DNA of 64,000 bases from Cohnella ginsengisoli (GCF_029525555.1 NZ_JAPDHZ010000003.1:1612001-1676000), one strand, 5' to 3'; shown: positions 8,338 to 18,893, numbered from the stretch's first letter. Notes: generated from the sequence alone by a model not told the origin. Translations and numbers: made by a program.

Positions 8338-9870
8338 TCATGAGGCCGCGTTTCCCGTATCCTTTGTCTTCGCCTTGCTAATATCGCTGAACATGCCCGC
8401 ATAATACTTCACTTCGCCGGCATCGTTTTTGATGGCCGTTATATTAAGCCATTCGAGATAGACCTCGCCGTTTTTGCGTTTGTTCCAAATCTCTCCCTGC
8501 CAGTAGCCATGCTCACGAACGGAGCGCCACAACTCGTCATAGAAAGGCTTGAGCTGCTTGCCCGACTTGAGCAGGCTCGGCTTCTGCCCGACGGCTTCCG
8601 CCGCCGTATAGCCTGTGACGGCCGTGAACGCGGGATTGACGAACTGGATGACGCTGTTCGTATCCGTGACGAGCATCGCCTCGACCGTATGCTCCAGGAT
8701 GTTGGCGGACAAGCGCAGCTTTTCTTGATAGAACATCCAGATGATCAGCACGAAGCTGACCAGCGCGAACTCGGACAGCGCCATGAAGCCGATCGAGTAG
8801 TGGCCGGTGACGCTGAGGAGCGTCGTCAGGACGAGCGGCGGGAAGAAGCCGCCGAGACCGCCCATCGCCGAGACGATGCCGTTGACGACGCCCGCTTGCT
8901 TGGAGAAGTACATCGGCACCATCTTGAACACAGCCCCGTTGCCAAGGCCCGCGCAGAGCGCGACGGCCAGCACGCCGAAGGTGAACCAGCTGAAGGACAA
9001 GGAGAACGACAGCAGAACCCCGGACAAGGTGAGACCCGCGAACACGAACATCAGCACTTTGAACGGATTCCAGCGGTCGGACAGCCATCCGCCTACGGGG
9101 CGGGCCACCGTCGCCAGCGCGATGAAGCCCGCCGTGCGGAATCCGGCGTCCACCTTGGTCAGTCCGAAGTTGTTGATGAGGAATTGGGGCAGGTAGACGG
9201 TGAAGGCGACGAAGGAGCCGAACGTAATGAAGTAGAACAGGCTGAGGAGCCACAATTTGTCTTTCTTATAGACGGCGCGCACTTGCTCTTTCAGCGAGAC
9301 GGTGAACCGGGGTTCCTTGGCATCGCCGAGCAGCAGATTGAACAACGCCAGTCCGGCCAGCAGGAAGAGATATAGGCGAACGGTCGGCTGCCAGCCGATA
9401 TGCGAGGCGATCGACGGCGCCATGAACGACGTGATGGCCGTGCCCACGTTGCCCATCCCGTAGATCCCGTTGATCGCGCCGTGCCGCTCTTTCGGATAGT
9501 ACTTAGGCAGCGAGGTGACCCCGATGGAGAAGGTGGCGCCGCTGATGCCCAAGAAAAAGCCGGCCGCGATCAGATCGAAGAACGAATCGGAGACGCTGAT
9601 GTAGAAAACCGGGAAGAGCAGCGCGACGAAGCTGATGGTGAAGCTCCATCTCGCGCCGAACCGGTTGGTCCAGAAGCCGAGCGGGAACCGCAGGATCGAC
9701 CCCAGAATGATCGGCGTAGCCGTCACCCAGGTAGCTTGCTGCGCGGTCAGCGCGATATCTTCCTTAATATAAGGCAGCAGCGACGAGAGGATGACCCAGG
9801 TCATGAAGCCCGCGATCAAACTGACGGTCTGCAGCGGCAGCTGAAGCTTTCCGGTATTTTTCACGGACAT
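8338..9870 (-). CDS. narK: NarK-type nitrate/nitrite transporter fused to a C-terminal PAS domain
   Basis: 510 residues in one unbroken frame. Residues 1 to about 390 are a 12-segment major facilitator of the NarK family (RFPLGFWTNRFGARW; the nitrate signature region GMGNVGTAITSFMAP; GLGNGAVFKMVPMYF). From about 395 to 500 follows a PAS fold (ILEHTVEAMLVTDTNSVIQF, NPAFTAVTGYTAAEAVGQ, WQGEIWNKRKNGEVYLEW, YYAGMFSDISKAK). Ordinary NarK ends near residue 400, so this is a fusion of a transporter with a sensory domain. It is the last gene of narGHJIK. The PAS domain may gate or report transport; this is inference. The start follows AAGGGG. Confidence 0.9.
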   Translation of the reverse strand: MSVKNTGKLQLPLQTVSLIAGFMTWVILSSLLPYIKEDIALTAQQATWVTATPIILGSILRFPLGFWTNRFGARWSFTISFVALLFPVFYISVSDSFFDLIAAGFFLGISGATFSIGVTSLPKYYPKERHGAINGIYGMGNVGTAITSFMAPSIASHIGWQPTVRLYLFLLAGLALFNLLLGDAKEPRFTVSLKEQVRAVYKKDKLWLLSLFYFITFGSFVAFTVYLPQFLINNFGLTKVDAGFRTAGFIALATVARPVGGWLSDRWNPFKVLMFVFAGLTLSGVLLSFSLSFSWFTFGVLAVALCAGLGNGAVFKMVPMYFSKQAGVVNGIVSAMGGLGGFFPPLVLTTLLSVTGHYSIGFMALSEFALVSFVLIIWMFYQEKLRLSANILEHTVEAMLVTDTNSVIQFVNPAFTAVTGYTAAEAVGQKPSLLKSGKQLKPFYDELWRSVREHGYWQGEIWNKRKNGEVYLEWLNITAIKNDAGEVKYYAGMFSDISKAKTKDTGNAAS

Positions 9871-9897
9871 TTCCCCTTTTTTTTGTGATGAACGATA

Positions 9898-10571
9898 TTA
9901 GCCGCGGCGGCGATAGACGACGTAGCTGCGCTTCAGGTAACCAAGCGGCAAGCTGAGGGCATGCACCAACCGCGTAAAAGGAAATACCAGATACAAAACA
10001 AAGGTCGTCAGGATGTGAATCTTGAACGCGATCGGCACGGTACGCATCAAGTCGGGATCGGGCCGGAATACGATCAGGCCGCGAAGCCAGGGGTTGATCG
10101 TCGTGCGGTAGTCGAAATCCGTGTGGTTGACCGCATTAAGCGTGGTGGCTGTCAGGCCGGTAATCAGGACGATCGCCAGCATGACGAGCGCGACCCTGTC
10201 TCCCGCGCTGCTGGTCGAGCGGATGCGCGGCACGGTCATCCTGCGGTAAAGCAGGATCAACGCGCCGGCCAGCGTAGCGACGCCCGCCGGCAGCCCGCCG
10301 GAGACGGCCGCCATATGGTAAGCTTCATCGCTAACACCTAAATAACGGTACACGGATACAGGCACCAATAAGCCTGCGATATGTCCGGCCAGGACGGCCA
10401 GAAGCCCGAAGTGAAAAAGCAGGCTGCCCCATCGAAGCATTTTTTCTCGAGCATCTCGCTGGATTTGGACGTCCAGCCGAACGGATTCGTCGCATATCGC
10501 CAGAGAATCGAGGTCAGGAAAAACACGACGACCCCATACGGCAGCACGCCCCACAGCAATAGATCCGCCAT
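9898..10571 (-). CDS. narI: Respiratory nitrate reductase gamma subunit (frame broken)
   Basis: The diheme cytochrome b that passes quinol electrons to NarH in the membrane. It starts MADLLLWGVLPYGVVVFFLTSILW, which is printed here only as a landmark of the first helix, then has GSLLFHFGLLAVLAGHIAG and FKIHILTTFVLYLVFPFTRLVH with the heme-ligating histidines. About 224 residues is the usual size. The frame breaks in a run of six T at 10440-10445. Adding one base gives SEMLEKKMLRWGSLL, so a base is missing rather than extra. It lies 2 bp downstream of narJ. Confidence 0.9.
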
Positions 10572-10573
10572 CC

Positions 10574-11138
10574 TCAGTTCCCCCCGCTTCCCGCCGGCGC
10601 CGCCTCAAGGTCCGAGGCCGGCGCCATCGTCCCGACGATCTGCAGCAGCAGTCCGAATAGCCCTGCGTAAAGACTCCGCTCCGCCTCCAGTTCCTCCCGG
10701 ATCGCGGACAACGGCGCCGCCGCGCCGGCGAAAACGCGCTCCGCTGCCTCCCAAGGCGCGGCGGAGCCGAACTCCAGCATGAGCGGCAGGTAGTCGGGCA
10801 GCTCGCTGCCGACGAGCTCGAAGCCCGCCTCGGCATAGCGCCGCTTCAGTTCGAGCAGCGCGGGCCCCCCGCTCCCGCTCCTCCCCGTGCCGGCCGTAGG
10901 TCAAATACATATTCGACTTTTTGCCGAAGTCGAACGTCCGCACGTAGCGATCCTGCCAGATCACGCCGTCGACTGCCTCGGCCTCGTCCAGGAATGCGGC
11001 GATCTCCCGCCGGCAGGCGTCCGGCGCCGGCTCCAGCTCCCCGCGAATGTCGGGCAGACGCTCCCGCCACTCGCTGTCCGGGTATTGCAGCAGATGGGAC
11101 AGCAGTCCCAGCAGGCGTTGCTTGGTTTCGTTGTTCAT
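10574..11138 (-). CDS. narJ: Nitrate reductase assembly chaperone NarJ (frame broken)
   Basis: A TorD/NarJ-type cytosolic chaperone needed for cofactor insertion into NarG. The landmark LSHLLQYPDSEWRERLPD near residue 15 and YVRTFDFGKKSNMYLTYG near residue 65 are typical NarJ segments. The frame breaks at a run of six C at 10865-10870. Deleting one gives ERGGPALLELKRRYAEAG and the ending LLLQIVGTMAPASD, about 187 residues. It is set between narH and narI in the usual order. Confidence 0.88.
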
Positions 11139-11153
11139 CCGATTGTCCTCCGA

Positions 11154-12624
11154 TCAGAATACGCCGCATGAGCCGGGGCCGCCCGCGAAGTCCAGCCCGC
11201 AAGCGCCCTGCTCGTTGAACATGTCGGCGACTTGCTCGCGATGCGCCGGCGGGATGACGAAGCGGTCGTTGTATTTGGCGATAGCGAGCAGCCTGTACAT
11301 GTCCTCGACGGTCTGCGCGTCTAGGCCGATGCCGTCCAGCAGCGCCGGGTCGCTCTCGCGACCGGTCTGCTTGTTGCGCATATGAATCCGCATGACCGCC
11401 ATCTTGCGCAGCACGTCCCGGATGATGCCCGTATCCCTTGCGGTCAGGAGATTCGCCAGATATTCGACGGGAATCCGCATGCTGTCGATCGCCGGGAAAA
11501 TATCTCCCGGATCGAGCGCGCTTCCCTGTCCTTCGATCCGGTTCGTGATCGGAGAGAGCGGCGGCACGTACCAGACCATCGGCAGCGTCCGGTATTCCGG
11601 ATGCAGCGGCAGCGCGATCTTCCAATCCATGACCATCTTGTAGATCGGGGAGCGCTGGGCAGTCTCGATCCAGTCCTCCGGGATGCCCGCCTTGCGGGCT
11701 TCGCGGACGACCTCCGGATCGTTAGGATCGAGGAAGACGCCCATCTGCGCATTGTACAGATCCTTCTCGTCGGGGACGGACGCCGCATCCTTCACCTTGT
11801 CGGCATCGTAGAGCATGAGGCCGAGATAGCGAATCCGGCCGACGCAGGTCTCCGAACAGATCGTCGGCAGGCCGGCTTCTATCCGCGGAAAGCAGAGCGT
11901 GCATTTCTCCGCCTTGTTCGTCTTCCAGTTGAAGTACACTTTCTTGTAAGGACAGCTCAGACACGCAGAAGCGCCAGGCTCGGCAGGCATTCTGGTCCAC
12001 GAGCACGATGCCGTCCTCCTCCCGCTTGTACATGGCGCCGGACGGGCAGGAGGATACGCATGACGGATTGATGCAGTGCTCGCAGATTCTCGGCAGGTAC
12101 ATCATGAATACTTGCTCGAAGTCCATCTTGATCGATTCCTCGAGACCTTTCAGGTTCGGATCGTCCAGGCCCGTCACGTTCGCGCCGGCCAGATCGTCCT
12201 CCCAGTTCGGGCCCCACTCCAGGTTCATATATTTGCCGGTCACCTTGGACTTGGGCCTTGCCACCGGCTGGTGCTCGCGCGGCGGGCTGTTCGTCAGCTT
12301 CTCGTATTCGTAGGTCCACGGCTCGAAGTAATCGTCCATCGTCGGCTGGTCCGGATTGTGGAAAATGTTCAGGAGGCGCTTGGCGCGGATGCCCGATTTC
12401 AACTCGAGCTTGCCGTTTTTCAGCTCCCAGCCCCCTTTGTAGAGATCCTGGTCCTCCCACTGCTTCGGATAGCCGACGCCCGGCTTGGTCTCGACGTTGT
12501 TCCAGTACATGTATTCGGCGCCGGGACGATTCGTCCACGTGTTTTTGCAAGTGACGCTGCACGTATGGCAGCCGATGCACTTGTCCAGGTTCATGACCAT
12601 GCCGACTTGCGCTTTAATCTTCAA
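11154..12624 (-). CDS. narH: Respiratory nitrate reductase beta subunit (frame broken)
   Basis: The iron-sulfur electron conduit from NarI to NarG. Four Cys groups are visible: CIGCHTCSVTCKNTW near residue 16; CEHCINPSCVSSCPSGA; CRAWRFCVSxCPYKK, where Trp replaces a Cys as in the 3Fe-4S site; and CTLCFPRIEAGLPTICSETC. The TTG start at 12624 follows AGGAGGTGG and overlaps the end of narG. The frame breaks near 11955-11958, where one extra base sits between VS and CPYKK. This one is not in a homopolymer. About 490 residues fits NarH. Confidence 0.9.
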
Positions 12625-15600
12625 GCCAGTCCACCTCCTGCAGCTTCCTTATGATGACGTTGAGGTCCCGCTGGTTGCCCGTCGGACCGTAATAGTTGAA
12701 GCCGTAGCTCAGCTGCGCGTACCCGCCGATCATATGCGTTGGCTTGACGTGGATGCGGGTCGGACTGTTGTGGGTGCCGCCCCTTGTCTGCGAGATCGGC
12801 GTTCCCGGGACGTTGATATGCCGGTCCTGCGCATGGTACATGAAGGCGATGCCCCGCGGGATGCGGTGCGATACGACGGCGCGGGCGACGACGACGCCGT
12901 TGCGGTTGAAGCACTCGATCCAGTCGTTGTCGGCGATCTTCGTGTCGGCCGCGTCCTCGTTGTTCAGCCAGATCGTCGGACCGCCGCGGAACAGCGTCAG
13001 CATCGGCAGCGAATCGTAGTACATGCTGTGGATCGACCATTTGCTGTGCGGCGTCATATAGTTCAGGACGATCTCCTTGCCGCCCTCCACCGGCCGCTTG
13101 CTGTTCGGATGGAACGGCGTCGGCTTCAGCGTCGGCTTGAACGTCGCCAGCGTCTCGCCGAACTCGCGGAGCAGCTCGTGGTCGATATAAAACTGCTGCC
13201 TGCCCGTCAGCGTACGCCACGGAATGAGGCGCTCCACGTTGGTCGTGAACGGGGAATACCGCCGCCCGCCCTTCTCCGATCCGCTGAAGGCGGGCGAGGT
13301 GATGACCGTCTTGAGCCTCGAGGTGATCTCCTCGAACGTGAAGCACTCCTCGGAACGCTCCTCCGCCAGATCCTTCAGATGCAGGTTCGTCTTCTTCTCG
13401 AGCGACTCCCAGGCGCGGACCGCCATCTTGCCGTTGGTCGTCGAGGACAGCGTGAGGATCGCCTCCGCCACGTTGCGGTCCGTGCTCAGATCGGGACAGC
13501 CTTGGGCGAGGCCCTGGCGCCGGTTGACGCCCAGCATGCCTTTGAGCTTGTCGTACTCCTCCGCCGCGCTCCAGGAGATGCCCTTGGTGCCGATCGGCTT
13601 ATCCTTGACGAGCGGCCCGAGCGAGATCATCTTCTCGTAGACGGCCGCATAATCCCGCTCGACGACGTGAATGTGCGGCATCGTCTTGCCGGGCACCGGC
13701 TCGCACTCGCCCTTGCTCCAGTCGCGCACGATACCGTGCGGCTGGGCCAGCTCGTCGGGCGAATCGTGCAGCAGCGGCGTCGCGACGATATCCTTCTGCG
13801 GCGCGTCGAACTGCCGCGCCGCCATGTCCGAGAAGGCGCGGGCCAGCTCCCTGAAAATGTCCCAGTCCGAGCGCGACTCCCACTGCGGGGAGATCGCCGG
13901 GTTGAACGGATGCACGAACGGGTGCATGTCCGTGCTGCTCAGGTCGCTCTTCTCGTACCAGGTCGCGGCCGGCAGCACGACGTCCGAATACAGGGCGGTC
14001 CCGGCCATCCGGAAGTCGAGGTTGACCATCAGGTCCAGCTTGCCTTCGGGCGCCTGCGCCTGCCAGTCGATCTCGCGCGGCCTGAAGCTCACCGAATCGT
14101 CGTTGAGCAGGCCGTTCTTGGCGCCAAGCAGGTGCTTCAGGAAGTACTCGTGTCCTTTGCCCGAGCTCGAGATCAGATTCGCCCGCCATACGAACAGCAC
14201 GCGCGGATAATTCTCCGGATCGTCCGGCGACTCGATCGAGAACCGCAGGCTTCGGTCCTTGAGCCGGCCGGCGACGTAGGCCCCGATCTCTTCCTTGGTG
14301 CGGGCGCCGGCTTGCTCGGCGTCCTTGTACAGCTCGATCGAATTGCGGTTGAACTGCGGATAGGACGGCAGCCATCCCAGCCGGGCGGCCATGACGTTGT
14401 AGTCGGCCGCGTGGTCGTACCGCGGCTTCCCCGCCAGCGGGGTGACCAGGCCCTGGGTCCCCGTCTCCTCGTACCGCCATTGATCCGTAGCGAAGTAAAA
14501 GAACGAAGTGCCGTTCTGCAGCCGCGCGGGTCCCGTCCAGTCTCTCGCGAACGCGATCGTCTGCCACCCTTCCGCAGGCCGGAGCTTCTCCTGACCGACG
14601 TAATGCGCCCATCCGCCGCCGTTGACGCCCTGGCAGCCGGTCATCATGACCAGGTTGATGATCGCCCGGTAGATGACGTCCGAGTTGTACCAGTGGTTGA
14701 TGCCCGCGCCCATGATGACCATGGACCGGCCCTTGGTGTCGACCGCATTGCGCGCAAACTCGCGCGCGATCTGCACGACGGTGCCGCGGTCGACGCCCGT
14801 GATCCCCTCCTGCCAGGCCGGCGTGAAAGGCTTCGGTTCGCCGCCGGCGCCGGCATCGGCGCCCGCATCGTCCGCAAGGCCCCGGTCGACGCCATATTTG
14901 GCCAGCACCAGGTCGTATACATTTGTCACGTACCGTGTCTTGCCGCCGCTTTGAATGCGCTTGACCGGCACGGCGCGCTCCATCACATGGCTGCCAGCGT
15001 CGTCGAAGTACGGGAGCTTGAGCTTCAGAACTTCGTCATGGACGCCGAGCATGGACAAGCGCGGGTCGATCGGTCCGCCGCCGTCCGCTTGTTCCATGCG
15101 CAGGTTCCAGGTGCCCTCCTCGCCCCAGCGGAATCCGAGGCTGCCCTTCGGCACCGCGAGCGTACCGGAATTGTCGTCGTAGACGACCGTTTTCCACTCG
15201 GCGTTGTTGACCCCCCTGGCCCAGATCGTCCGCCAGCAGGAAGCGGCCTGGCGCGTAGCCGCCGTCGCGCTCTTCGATCAGAATCAGATTGGGGAAGTCG
15301 GTGTATTGCTTGGCATACTGGATAAAGTAATCCGTCTCGTTGTCCACGTAGAATTCCTTGAGGATCACGTGGCCCATCGCCATGGCCAGCGCGCCGTCCG
15401 TCCCCTGCTTCACCGACATCCACGTATCCGCGAACTTGACGTACTCGGCATAATCCGGACTGATGGACACGACCTTCGTCCCCTTGTAACGGGCTTCCGC
15501 GAGGAAGTGCGCGTCCGGCGTGCGGGTCATCGGCAGGTTGGAGCCCCACACCAGAATGTAGCCGGAGTTGTACCAGTCGCTGCTCTCCGGCACGTCGGTC

Positions 15601-16315
15601 TGGTCCCCCCCAGATCTGCGGCGATGCCGGCGGCAGGTCGGCGTACCAATCGTAGAAGCTCAGCAGCGGCGAGCCGACCAGCGACAAAAAGCGCGAGCCC
15701 GCCGCGTAGCTGACCATCGACATCGCGGGAATCGGCGAGAAGCCGAGCACGCGATCAGGCCCGTAGCGCTTGATCGTATGAATCATCGAGGCTGCGACGA
15801 TCTGCGTGGTCTCCTCCCACGAAGCCCGCACGAGTCCCCCCTCTGCCTCGGGCCGATTTGTAGCGCTCTGCCTGCTCCGGGTTTTCGGCGATGCTGGCCC
15901 ACGCCTTCACCGGATCGCCCTCCCGCTTGAGCGCCTCTCTCCACAGTTCGAGCAGCACACCGCGGACATAGGGATATTTCACGCGCAGCGGACTGTAGAG
16001 ATACCAGGAGAAGCTGGCACCTCGCGGACATCCGCGCGGCTCGAACTCCGGCATGTCCGGCCCGGTCGACGGGTAGTCGGTCGCCTGATTTTCCCATGTG
16101 ACGATGCCGTCCTTCACGAAGATCTGCCAGCTGCAGGAGCCCGTGCAGTTGACGCCGTGCGTCGAACGCACGACCTTGTCGTGCTGCCACCTTCTGCGGT
16201 AGACGTCCTCCCAGTCCCTGCTTGCCGGCGACACCTCGCTCCATCCGTCGGCATGACGCTCCCGCTTGGAAAAGTATTTGAGCTTCTCGTAGAACGGCGA
16301 TTTGGACTTGCCCAT
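12614..16315 (-). CDS. narG: Respiratory nitrate reductase alpha subunit (three frame breaks)
   Basis: The bis-MGD molybdenum catalytic subunit, about 1230 residues. The N-terminus has STHGVNCTGSCSW, the His/Cys ligands of cluster FS0. Then come SSDWYNSGYILVWGSNLPMT near the Mo site, GAGINHWYNSDVIYRA, and the C-terminal molybdopterin-binding region ending EVDWLED. The frame is broken three times, at runs of C at 15836-15841, 15605-15611 and 15211-15216. Deleting one base at each gives RGGLVRASWEE, QIWGDQTDVPESSDW and LGQGVNNAEWKT, all matching the family. It is the first gene of narGHJIK. An FNR-type promoter lies upstream. Confidence 0.92.
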
Positions 16316-16374
16316 GGTTTTCCTCCTGTTCCCGGTGCGCGATCCACCTGTCTGCTGCTCGCATTCTGTTCCTC

Positions 16375-16418
16375 AATGTATCATCCGGACACTCGCGACC
16401 AATGTGATATAAATCACG
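16375..16418 (-). promoter_or_regulatory. FNR/CRP-type box and promoter of narGHJIK
   Basis: TGTGA-TATAAA-TCACG at 16403-16418 (centre 16410.5). On the minus strand TACATT at 16380-16375 is a plausible -10, giving a start near 16368 and a box position close to -42. Confidence 0.7.
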
Positions 16419-16513
16419 GTTCGGCTAAAAATAATGCGAAATCCGACAAGTTCATAAAACCTTCATGATCCGAGCGGACCGCGGGAAAACTTCGCGGAAG
16501 ATCGGCGTTCATT

Positions 16514-16556
16514 TGTGATTCAGGTCACAATCCCCTGCATCCGACTGGATTACAAT
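16514..16556 (+). promoter_or_regulatory. FNR/CRP-type box and promoter of the cupin gene
   Basis: Perfect TGTGA-TTCAGG-TCACA at 16514-16529 (centre 16521.5) and TACAAT at 16551-16556, giving a predicted start near 16563 and a box at -41.5. It lies about 110 bp from the divergent narG box. Confidence 0.7.
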
Positions 16557-16608
16557 CGGAATGAAGCAAGAGCAACCGGCTCGCGGGAGCCGTCAGGGAG
16601 GTTCAACG

Positions 16609-16956
16609 ATGGACGCGGAAAAAATATCGCTCGGCGCGCTGAAGGCCTACAACCCCGAATCCTTTACCAAGCGCGTCGTGTTCAAGACGGAAGGCAGCGT
16701 GACCTTTGTGCTTCATTTTCTGCCAGGGCAGCGGCTGCCGGTGCATAAGCATCCCGGCTCGACGGTCTATTTGCTCGTATTGGAGGGGAAGGGAGAGCTC
16801 GTGCTCGACCAGCGCCGGCTCGCGGTAGAGGCGGAGGATGCGGTGACTTGCGGAGGCGAAGCGAACTTTTCCTTCGAGAATAACGGCTCCGATCCGGTGC
16901 GCCTCTACGTGACGCTCACGAAGCTGCCCGACGAACGCTACGCGGAAAACCTGTAG
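16609..16956 (+). CDS. Small single-domain cupin protein
   Basis: 115 residues with cupin motif 1 (PGQRLPVHKHPGSTVYLLVLEG) reduced to two His and a Glu-type metal site, and motif 2 weakly visible (CGGEANFSFENNGSDPVRLY). A GGGAGG site precedes the ATG. It is divergent from narG and driven by a perfect FNR-type box, so it is expected to be induced with nitrate respiration. The role is unknown: metal-dependent scavenging, sensing or a small chaperone function are all possible. It is a monocistronic unit followed by a strong terminator. Confidence 0.75.
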   Translation: MDAEKISLGALKAYNPESFTKRVVFKTEGSVTFVLHFLPGQRLPVHKHPGSTVYLLVLEGKGELVLDQRRLAVEAEDAVTCGGEANFSFENNGSDPVRLYVTLTKLPDERYAENL

Positions 16957-16968
16957 GCCCATGGTTGC

Positions 16969-17002
16969 AGCCCCCTTCTGGATGACAGGCGGGGGCTTTT
17001 TT
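16969..17002 (+). terminator. Terminator of the cupin gene
   Basis: Stem AGCCCCC / GGGGGCT with a loop of about 15 nt followed by six T. Confidence 0.75.
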
Positions 17003-17039
17003 GCCGCGCGCGGAAGGACGAACGACAGGGAGGAATGAA

Positions 17040-17311
17040 AGGGGGCCTTCTCAAAAGGCTCATTAACCGACCTTAGAGATGGCCCCTATCGTTTTTGAAA
17101 CAGAAAGAAACCGTTGCCTGGTAAATTGGAGGTGTCGCGCTGATCTTGATCTAGTTGAGCGGGGAGCTGGCGGGCAATAAGTGTTCAAAAGCAGTTAATC
17201 TGCGCGCTGAACCGGACCGGAGATGAAATAAGTGTTCAAACGCAATTAATGAAATCAAAACCGGGCCATCACGTTCAAAAGTGACCCTTTAACTGCGCTT
17301 CAGCACTTATT
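17040..17311. repeat. Gene-free stretch with degenerate ~51-bp repeat
   Basis: About 400 bp without a gene. AATAAGTGTTCAAA occurs at 17176 and again at 17227, each followed by GCA(G/A)TTAAT, and an inverted, diverged copy (TTTAACTGC...CACTTATT) lies near 17289-17311. A long GGGGCC...GGCCCC hairpin precedes them at 17041-17086. No coding region is supported. Confidence 0.5.
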
Positions 17312-17407
17312 CCCGCCAGGACTTCGCGATCCAGGGAAATAACGGCTTTTGAACAGCTATCGAACGCGGAGCAGTCCTGCTAGCCCGGCGGATCGCGTGC
17401 CGCTCGC

Positions 17408-18413
17408 TTATCCGCCGATCTGGGACATCCGTCTTGCCGTCGGCAGCCGTGATTGCTTCGCGCCGTCCAGCGCAAGCGCCATCTCGTGGGACTCCGGCTT
17501 CTCGTCCAGCGCCCTGCGGAACATCGCCTCGATCGCGGCCCGATCGCCGACGTGCTTGCGTACGTTGAACTCGTCCGACCAATAGAGGCAAGGCTTGATG
17601 TTGCCGTCCGCGGTCAGCCTGAGCCGGTTGCACGTCGCGCAAAAATGGTCGCTGACCGGATGGATCAGGCCAAAGGTGCCCGGCGCTCCTTCGAGCCGGT
17701 AGCTCTCCGCCGGGCCGTTGCCGTACACATCCTTGACGGGCGCGTAGCGCCAGCCAAGCCGGTCGCACGTCTCGGTCACGTGGCGGAGCGGCAGATAGCC
17801 CGCCTTCCAATCGCGTCCCTCGTACCCGATCGGCATGTATTCGATGAACCGGACGTGGATCGGCTCCTCCAGCGTCATCCGCAGGAACGCTTCGACTTCG
17901 TCGTCGTTGATCCCCTTCATGAGCACGACGTTCAGCTTGATCGGATCGAAGCCGGCGCACCGGCTGGCCGCCAGCCCTTGGAGTACCCGCGATACATCCC
18001 CGCCCCGGGTGATCCTGGCGAATCGGTCCGGCTGCAGGGAGTCCAGGCTGATATTCACGCGGGCGACTCCCGCCGCTCTCAACGTTTCGGCGAATTTGGC
18101 CAGGTAAATGCCATTGGTGGACAAAGCAATGTCCTCGATGCCCGGAATCGCGGACAGCCGGCCGATCAGCCCGTCCAGGCCTTTGCGAACGAGCGGTTCT
18201 CCCCCCCGTGATACGCAGCTTGCGAATCCCGAGCGGCGCCAGCGTTTCAACGACGTCCGCGATCTCCTCGTTCGTCATGATGCGGTGATCGGGCTCGAAC
18301 TGCATGCCTTCCTCGGGCATGCAGTATACGCAGCGCAAGTTGCACCGGTCGGTGACCGAGATTCGCAGATAATCGTGAACCCTGCCGTATTTATCGATAA
18401 GCTTCTGTGCCAT
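17408..18413 (-). CDS. moaA: GTP 3',8-cyclase MoaA (frame broken)
   Basis: A radical SAM enzyme for the first step of molybdopterin synthesis. It shows CNLRCVYCMPEEG (the SAM cluster), RITGGEPLVRKG, the C-terminal cluster motif HFCATCNRLRLTADGNIKPC, and ends in the conserved Gly-Gly (SQIGG). The frame breaks in a run of seven C at 18201-18207. Removing one restores LRITGGEPLVRKGLDG. About 334 residues is normal. The start at 18413 follows AAGGAG, and an FNR-type promoter lies upstream. It supplies cofactor to NarG together with MoeA. Confidence 0.93.
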
Positions 18414-18482
18414 TCGTATCAGGCTCCTTCCCCCGGGCGCCCCCGCCTGCCGGTTTGCGCCATCCAGTTCTGTATCGGAAAA

Positions 18483-18525
18483 AGTATAAAACAGCGCGCC
18501 GGGCCCAGCTGTGACGCAAGTCACG
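18483..18525 (-). promoter_or_regulatory. FNR/CRP-type box and promoter of moaA
   Basis: TGTGA-CGCAAG-TCACG at 18510-18525 (centre 18517.5). On the minus strand TATACT at 18488-18483 is a good -10, predicting a start near 18476 and a box at -41.5. Confidence 0.7.
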
Positions 18526-18575
18526 GCGAAGCCTTACTCAGGGCCGGGCTCGGCCTGCAGCTTTTTTTTTAGAAG

Positions 18576-18618
18576 TGTGACGCGGCTCACAATGAGCCCG
18601 CGGCATCCTCTCTATAAT
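18576..18618 (+). promoter_or_regulatory. FNR/CRP-type box and promoter of the DUF2249 operon
   Basis: Perfect TGTGA-CGCGGC-TCACA at 18576-18591 (centre 18583.5) and a consensus TATAAT at 18613-18618, predicting a start near 18625 and a box at -41.5. Confidence 0.75.
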
Positions 18619-18659
18619 CGGGAACATGATCACACTATCCGACCAGGAGGAATCTAACC

Positions 18660-18893
18660 ATGAGCTCATTCGCCGCTACGGTCAACGCCACCGAATATCC
18701 CCCGCATCTGAAGCACAAAGTCATTTTCGAGACGTTCGACAAATTGTCGCCCGGCGAGGCGATGCTGTTGATCAACGACCACGACCCCGTGCCGCTGCGC
18801 TACCAATTCGAGTCTTCGAATCCCGGACGATTCGATTGGAGCTATATCCAACAAGGACCCGCGGTCTATCAAGTAAGAATCGGCAAAATCTGA
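18660..18893 (+). CDS. DUF2249 domain protein (single domain)
   Basis: 77 residues covering one DUF2249 domain: HKVIFETFDKLSPGEAMLLI, the NDHDPVPLRYQFE motif, and a close of YQVRIGKI. Proteins of this family recur next to denitrification and NO-related genes, but their biochemical role is not established. A SirA/TusA-like fold has been proposed, which would suggest sulfur transfer or metal handling; that is family-level speculation. First gene of the operon driven by the box at 18576, with AGGAGG before the ATG. Confidence 0.8.
   Translation: MSSFAATVNATEYPPHLKHKVIFETFDKLSPGEAMLLINDHDPVPLRYQFESSNPGRFDWSYIQQGPAVYQVRIGKI

Noticed and set aside
9880..9897. TGTGATGAACGATATT before narK as an FNR box
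   Set aside because: Only one half-site is present and narK lies at the end of the nar operon.
12485..15325. Very long open frame on the plus strand opposite narG and narH
   Set aside because: It is the mirror of the GC-rich narG/narH codons, rich in Arg, Leu and Val with no recognisable domain.
15204..16315. narG as a pseudogene
   Set aside because: Three frame breaks all lie in C runs and each repair restores family sequence exactly; random decay would not be confined to homopolymers.
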